This document shows positions 6,181-7,763 of a stretch of DNA of 7,763 nucleotides, piece after piece. The DNA comes from Planctomycetota bacterium. Lineage in GTDB: Bacteria > Planctomycetota > UBA1135 > UBA2386. Under the pieces are notes generated by a model. That model was not told the DNA's origin. It did not search any database and saw only the letters and a program-made list of their open reading frames with translations. Numbering within the stretch: the first letter of the stretch is position 1; the number at the start of each line of letters is the position of its first letter. Position numbers and translations under genes: made by a program. The DNA is taken from assembly GCA_003235605.1 (NCBI GenBank), contig QJVU01000710.1, forward strand, positions 1-7,763, in the 5' to 3' direction.

Positions 6181-6207
6181 TCGGGCTCAGGACGCCAGCG
6201 CCTGGCG
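6069..6207 (-). terminator. Candidate Rho-dependent terminator for the galT transcript
   Basis: Downstream of the galT stop the minus strand is strongly C-rich and G-poor: by my count of 6069-6180 it is 61 C and 21 G in 112 bases. Pyrimidine-C steps recur about every 12 bases because of the underlying array. This resembles rut sites, where spaced YC dinucleotides bind Rho. A 6-bp hairpin, CGCCAG-CGC-CTGGCG at 6193-6207 within the last galT codons, could pause polymerase. No T-run follows it, so an intrinsic terminator is unlikely. The assignment rests on composition only. Confidence 0.3.
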
Positions 6208-7077
6208 CAGCACCCGCGCCGCCTCTTCGCCGGTCACCGAGTTGATGGACATGTCACCACCCAGCTCCAGGCCGGCGAGCTTGCCGGTTCGGGGTTGCAC
6301 CTCCATGTGCCAGTGGAACGGCTCACCGGGCACCCGGTGGAGGTAGCTGTTGAGGGGGGGAGTGTCCAGCGCGGCGGCGACGGCCAGGAAGTGCGCGGAC
6401 AGGCAGTCGACCAGGTCCTCGGTGTGATCCGGTTTCTCGTCCAGGAAGTCGTCGCTCGCGGAGCGCGGCAGCAGCCAGGTTTCGAACGGCAGCTTGGGCG
6501 CGGCTGGACTCAGCACCACGTGGTGCCGGCCTTGGTAGATCACACGCTCCTGAGCGTGGGCACTGTCGATTTCCTTGAGGAAGAGGTCCTGGTCCAGGCG
6601 GTATTGCTCCAGCTCGAGGGCCAACCGTGGCGGCAACATCGGCAGGCCCAGCAGCTGGGTGTGGTTGTGGTCGATGGACGACCCGGCGGCGTAGCCGACG
6701 TTCTTGAACAGGAAGACGCATCGCACGTCCTCCTGGGACTCCAGGAACCTGATCCGCCGCCGCCACAGGGCCAGAGCGTCCCGCAGCACGCCGGGGGGGA
6801 TCTGCGCGGGATGCGAGGTGTGCGTTCCGCCCTCCGCCACGACCTCGTGCCACCGACACGCCGGGTACTTGTTGGGGAATGCCCGCGCCGTCCAGGCGGT
6901 ATCACCGGTGCGGTCGACCTCCGGCGGGGTCTCGTGCTCGCTGCCGGCGCAGAATGGACAGCGCTTGGATGCCGCGGTATTCGCGTCCGTATCCCGTGGT
7001 CGCTGGTGTCGGTTCGGCGCCATCAGGATCGGCCGGCCGGTGCTGGGGTCGAAGAGGATCCGGTGCTCTTCGCTCAC
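6187..7077 (-). CDS. GalT-family (HIT superfamily) nucleotidyltransferase, galactose-1-phosphate uridylyltransferase-like
   Basis: GalT moves UMP between glucose-1-phosphate and galactose-1-phosphate through a uridylyl-histidine. This 296-residue protein keeps the family landmarks in order: an N-terminal DPSTGRPILMAPNRHQRP segment, a zinc-type CPFC (C40, C43) with TPPEV after it, FPNKYPA (67-73), then H137-N-H139-T-Q141. That last segment aligns with the HPHGQ active site of E. coli GalT, with H139 as expected nucleophile. FHWH (H255, H257) is followed by EVQPR near the end. It is shorter than E. coli GalT (348), and Pro and Gly of the active-site motif are replaced. ADP-glucose or other NDP-sugar phosphorylase activity, as in related plant enzymes, is therefore an alternative, and I give no gene symbol. 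Start: GTG 7077-7075 gives MSEEHR, has GAGG (7086-7083) five bases upstream, and lies seven bases after the lipoprotein stop. It is the second gene of that pair. Confidence 0.88.
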   Translation of the reverse strand: MSEEHRILFDPSTGRPILMAPNRHQRPRDTDANTAASKRCPFCAGSEHETPPEVDRTGDTAWTARAFPNKYPACRWHEVVAEGGTHTSHPAQIPPGVLRDALALWRRRIRFLESQEDVRCVFLFKNVGYAAGSSIDHNHTQLLGLPMLPPRLALELEQYRLDQDLFLKEIDSAHAQERVIYQGRHHVVLSPAAPKLPFETWLLPRSASDDFLDEKPDHTEDLVDCLSAHFLAVAAALDTPPLNSYLHRVPGEPFHWHMEVQPRTGKLAGLELGGDMSINSVTGEEAARVLRQALAS

Positions 7078-7088
7078 TTCCCCCTCAT
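7074..7088 (-). promoter_or_regulatory. One-step start/stop relay between the lipoprotein and galT-like genes
   Basis: On the minus strand the lipoprotein stop TGA (7087-7085) overlaps an ATG (7088-7086) as ATGA. That ATG opens ATG AGG GGG AAG TGA (MRGK), whose TGA (7076-7074) overlaps the galT GTG (7077-7075) as GTGA. The minicistron also holds the galT ribosome site. The step is 11 bases, equal to the main period of the ladder before gltX. The overlaps are read directly; use in coupling is inferred. Confidence 0.6.
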
Positions 7089-7525
7089 TCTCCCGGGTCT
7101 TCGTGACACTGGGTGCAGATCTTGTCGCACTGCATCATCAGGTTCACCAGCGTCGCATGCTCCCTGCGGTCCGCGGCGGTCGCCAGATCCAGCAGCCACG
7201 CCCGAGCCTTCTCCGCGGACGCTCGTTCGACCGCGTCCGGACAATGCAGCCGGCTGTCCGTGGCGGAGAAGAGGGAGAAGTAGTACGCCCCGCGCCGTGA
7301 CGAGTCGGCGATGAACTTGTAGTCGGTATCCGCGGGGTCCTTGCTCAACTCGTCCGTGAACGCGCCTTCCAGCGGGCGCATCTCATGCTCCATGAGGTTC
7401 TGCCAGTCCTCGTACCGCTGATACTGCGGCTGCGGAGTGGAGGTGCACGCGATCACCAACGCCAGCCCCATCCCGGCCAGGATCGGGCCACGGGGGCCGT
7501 GGGGGTGCAGTTGTTCTGGGGTCAT
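7085..7525 (-). CDS. Small lipoprotein with C-terminal CxxCH haem motif, cytochrome c'-like
   Basis: A 146-residue protein from ATG 7525-7523. Residues 15-26 are hydrophobic and end in VIAC with C27 as predicted lipidated cysteine, a bacterial lipobox. The n-region is weakly basic (His and one Arg). The mature part is predicted helical (for example YEDWQNLMEHEM and the segment around 98-132) and ends with C133-x3-C137-T-Q-C140-H141-EDPGE. CTQCH is a covalent haem c attachment motif. A helical domain of about 120 residues with CxxCH at its C-terminus resembles cytochrome c', so electron transfer or gas binding at the membrane outside the cytoplasm is plausible. C95 and C133 are extra cysteines. 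An in-frame TTG at 7543 would add six residues. No good ribosome site precedes either start. The gene lies directly upstream of the galT-like gene, with a start/stop relay between them, so they probably share an mRNA. Confidence 0.8.
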   Translation of the reverse strand: MTPEQLHPHGPRGPILAGMGLALVIACTSTPQPQYQRYEDWQNLMEHEMRPLEGAFTDELSKDPADTDYKFIADSSRRGAYYFSLFSATDSRLHCPDAVERASAEKARAWLLDLATAADRREHATLVNLMMQCDKICTQCHEDPGE

Positions 7526-7698
7526 GGGCGGCAAGGTTAGCAAAGCCAGCAGCCGGCCGTTACTGCTGCTTGCTCCTCTGTTGCTCCTGCCCCTGCTGCC
7601 TCTGCTCCTGCGGCTCCGTCCGCCCCTGCTCCTCCTGCGCCCGCTCCGCTTCCTGCTCCCGCTCCGCTGCTACTCCTGCTCCGCTGCTACTCCTGCTC
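7526..7698. repeat. Purine-rich degenerate array with two exact 17-bp units, seeded at a gene end
   Basis: On the minus strand the unit GAGCAGGAGTAGCAGCG occurs exactly twice, at 7698-7682 and 7681-7665. It decays into GAGCGGGAGCAGGAAGCG (7664-7647) and further GAGCAG/CAGGAG-rich copies down to about 7560. The first unit includes the last codons and TAG (7689-7687) of the gene entering from the right. The offset of 17 leaves remainder 2 on division by 3. Positions 7526-7559, between the array and the lipoprotein start, hold no ribosome site, promoter or terminator that I can support. The array stretch reads as Leu/Pro-rich or Gln/Glu-rich in several frames, which is a composition effect. Confidence 0.7.
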
Positions 7699-7761
7699 CT
7701 GGTGGTCCTGCTCATCGGCCTCCGGGACGTCCGGAAAGCCCTGGCTGTGGATAGGGGTCTG
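7687..7761 (-). CDS. C-terminal end of an unidentified protein (start outside window)
   Basis: The minus-strand frame entering at 7761 gives 24 codons, QTPIHSQGFPDVPEADEQDHQEQE, before TAG at 7689-7687. Codon third positions are almost all G or C, as in the neighbours, whereas the other two minus frames use rarer codons or stop early. The tail is acidic and Gln-rich, with no domain visible. Its last codons are copied into the 17-bp array. An alternative reading, one frame over, stays open to TAA at 7562-7560 with a Gln/Glu/Arg tail; I consider it a by-product of the T-poor repeat, but it cannot be excluded. The gene may be the first of an operon with the lipoprotein 161 bases downstream. Confidence 0.45.
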   Translation of the reverse strand, partial: QTPIHSQGFPDVPEADEQDHQEQE

Positions 7762-7763
7762 TC

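Noticed and set aside
6295..7314. 339-codon plus-strand frame
   Set aside because: Antisense shadow of the galT-like gene and part of the lipoprotein gene; no family features.
7437..7754. Leu/Pro-rich plus-strand frame resembling a membrane peptide
   Set aside because: The Leu/Pro run is the translation of the CTGCTCC-type repeat array, not a conserved membrane segment.
7560..7763. Minus-strand Gln/Glu/Arg-rich frame open to TAA at 7562-7560
   Set aside because: Its upstream codons (AGA, CTA, ACA) are unlike the neighbours, and the tail is what a T-poor purine repeat encodes in any open frame. The frame ending at 7687 fits coding better. Not fully excluded.

Overview
The window is GC-rich, densely coded bacterial DNA with six complete or near-complete genes and two gene ends cut by the window edges. 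High GC, a DUF4388 (PATAN-type) protein fused to tetratricopeptide repeats, a GxDxY-repeat protein and a lipoprotein with a C-terminal haem motif suggest a deltaproteobacterial (Myxococcota-like) or planctomycete-like organism. This is inference from gene content, and no feature here fixes the phylum.

Layout. Plus strand: the 3' end of a GxDxY-repeat protein (to 487), then glutamyl-tRNA synthetase gltX (559-2112). Minus strand: a membrane-anchored TPR protein (3827-3006) followed by a rhomboid protease (3009-2155), the two overlapping by four bases. Divergent from that pair, plus strand: a 711-residue DUF4388/TPR/single-TM protein (3933-6068). Minus strand: a small c-type haem lipoprotein (7525-7085) followed by a GalT-family nucleotidyltransferase (7077-6187). 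At the right edge is the probable 3' end of another minus-strand gene (stop at 7689-7687). No tRNA, rRNA, IS element or CRISPR was seen.

The most unusual content lies between the genes. The stop codon of the first gene is joined to the GTG start of gltX by an unbroken chain of six overlapping minicistrons. Each GTG start shares the tetranucleotide GTGA with the TGA stop of the previous frame (GTGA at 484, 498, 509, 517, 528, 539 and 559). All six steps (14, 11, 8, 11, 11, 20 nt) leave remainder 2 on division by 3, which the chain requires. The lipoprotein-galT junction has the same design with one step (an ATGA, a 4-codon minicistron, then the GTGA of galT), and the TPR-rhomboid junction is a direct GTGA overlap. 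All three codirectional junctions with visible starts therefore use start/stop overlap.

Degenerate tandem repeats also grow out of gene ends: a 38-bp duplication of the gltX terminus, about ten 12-bp units beginning with the last four codons of the DUF4388 gene, and 17-bp units beginning with the last codons of the gene at the right edge. The units differ in sequence, so this looks like local amplification of terminal codons and not a dispersed repeat family. The GTGA ladder may be a case where such amplification has kept, or been selected for, translational coupling.

Functionally, gltX is housekeeping. The TPR and rhomboid genes form a translationally coupled membrane unit next to a divergent membrane/TPR protein with a possible role in membrane-associated assembly or signalling. 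The lipoprotein-galT pair has no obvious shared pathway.
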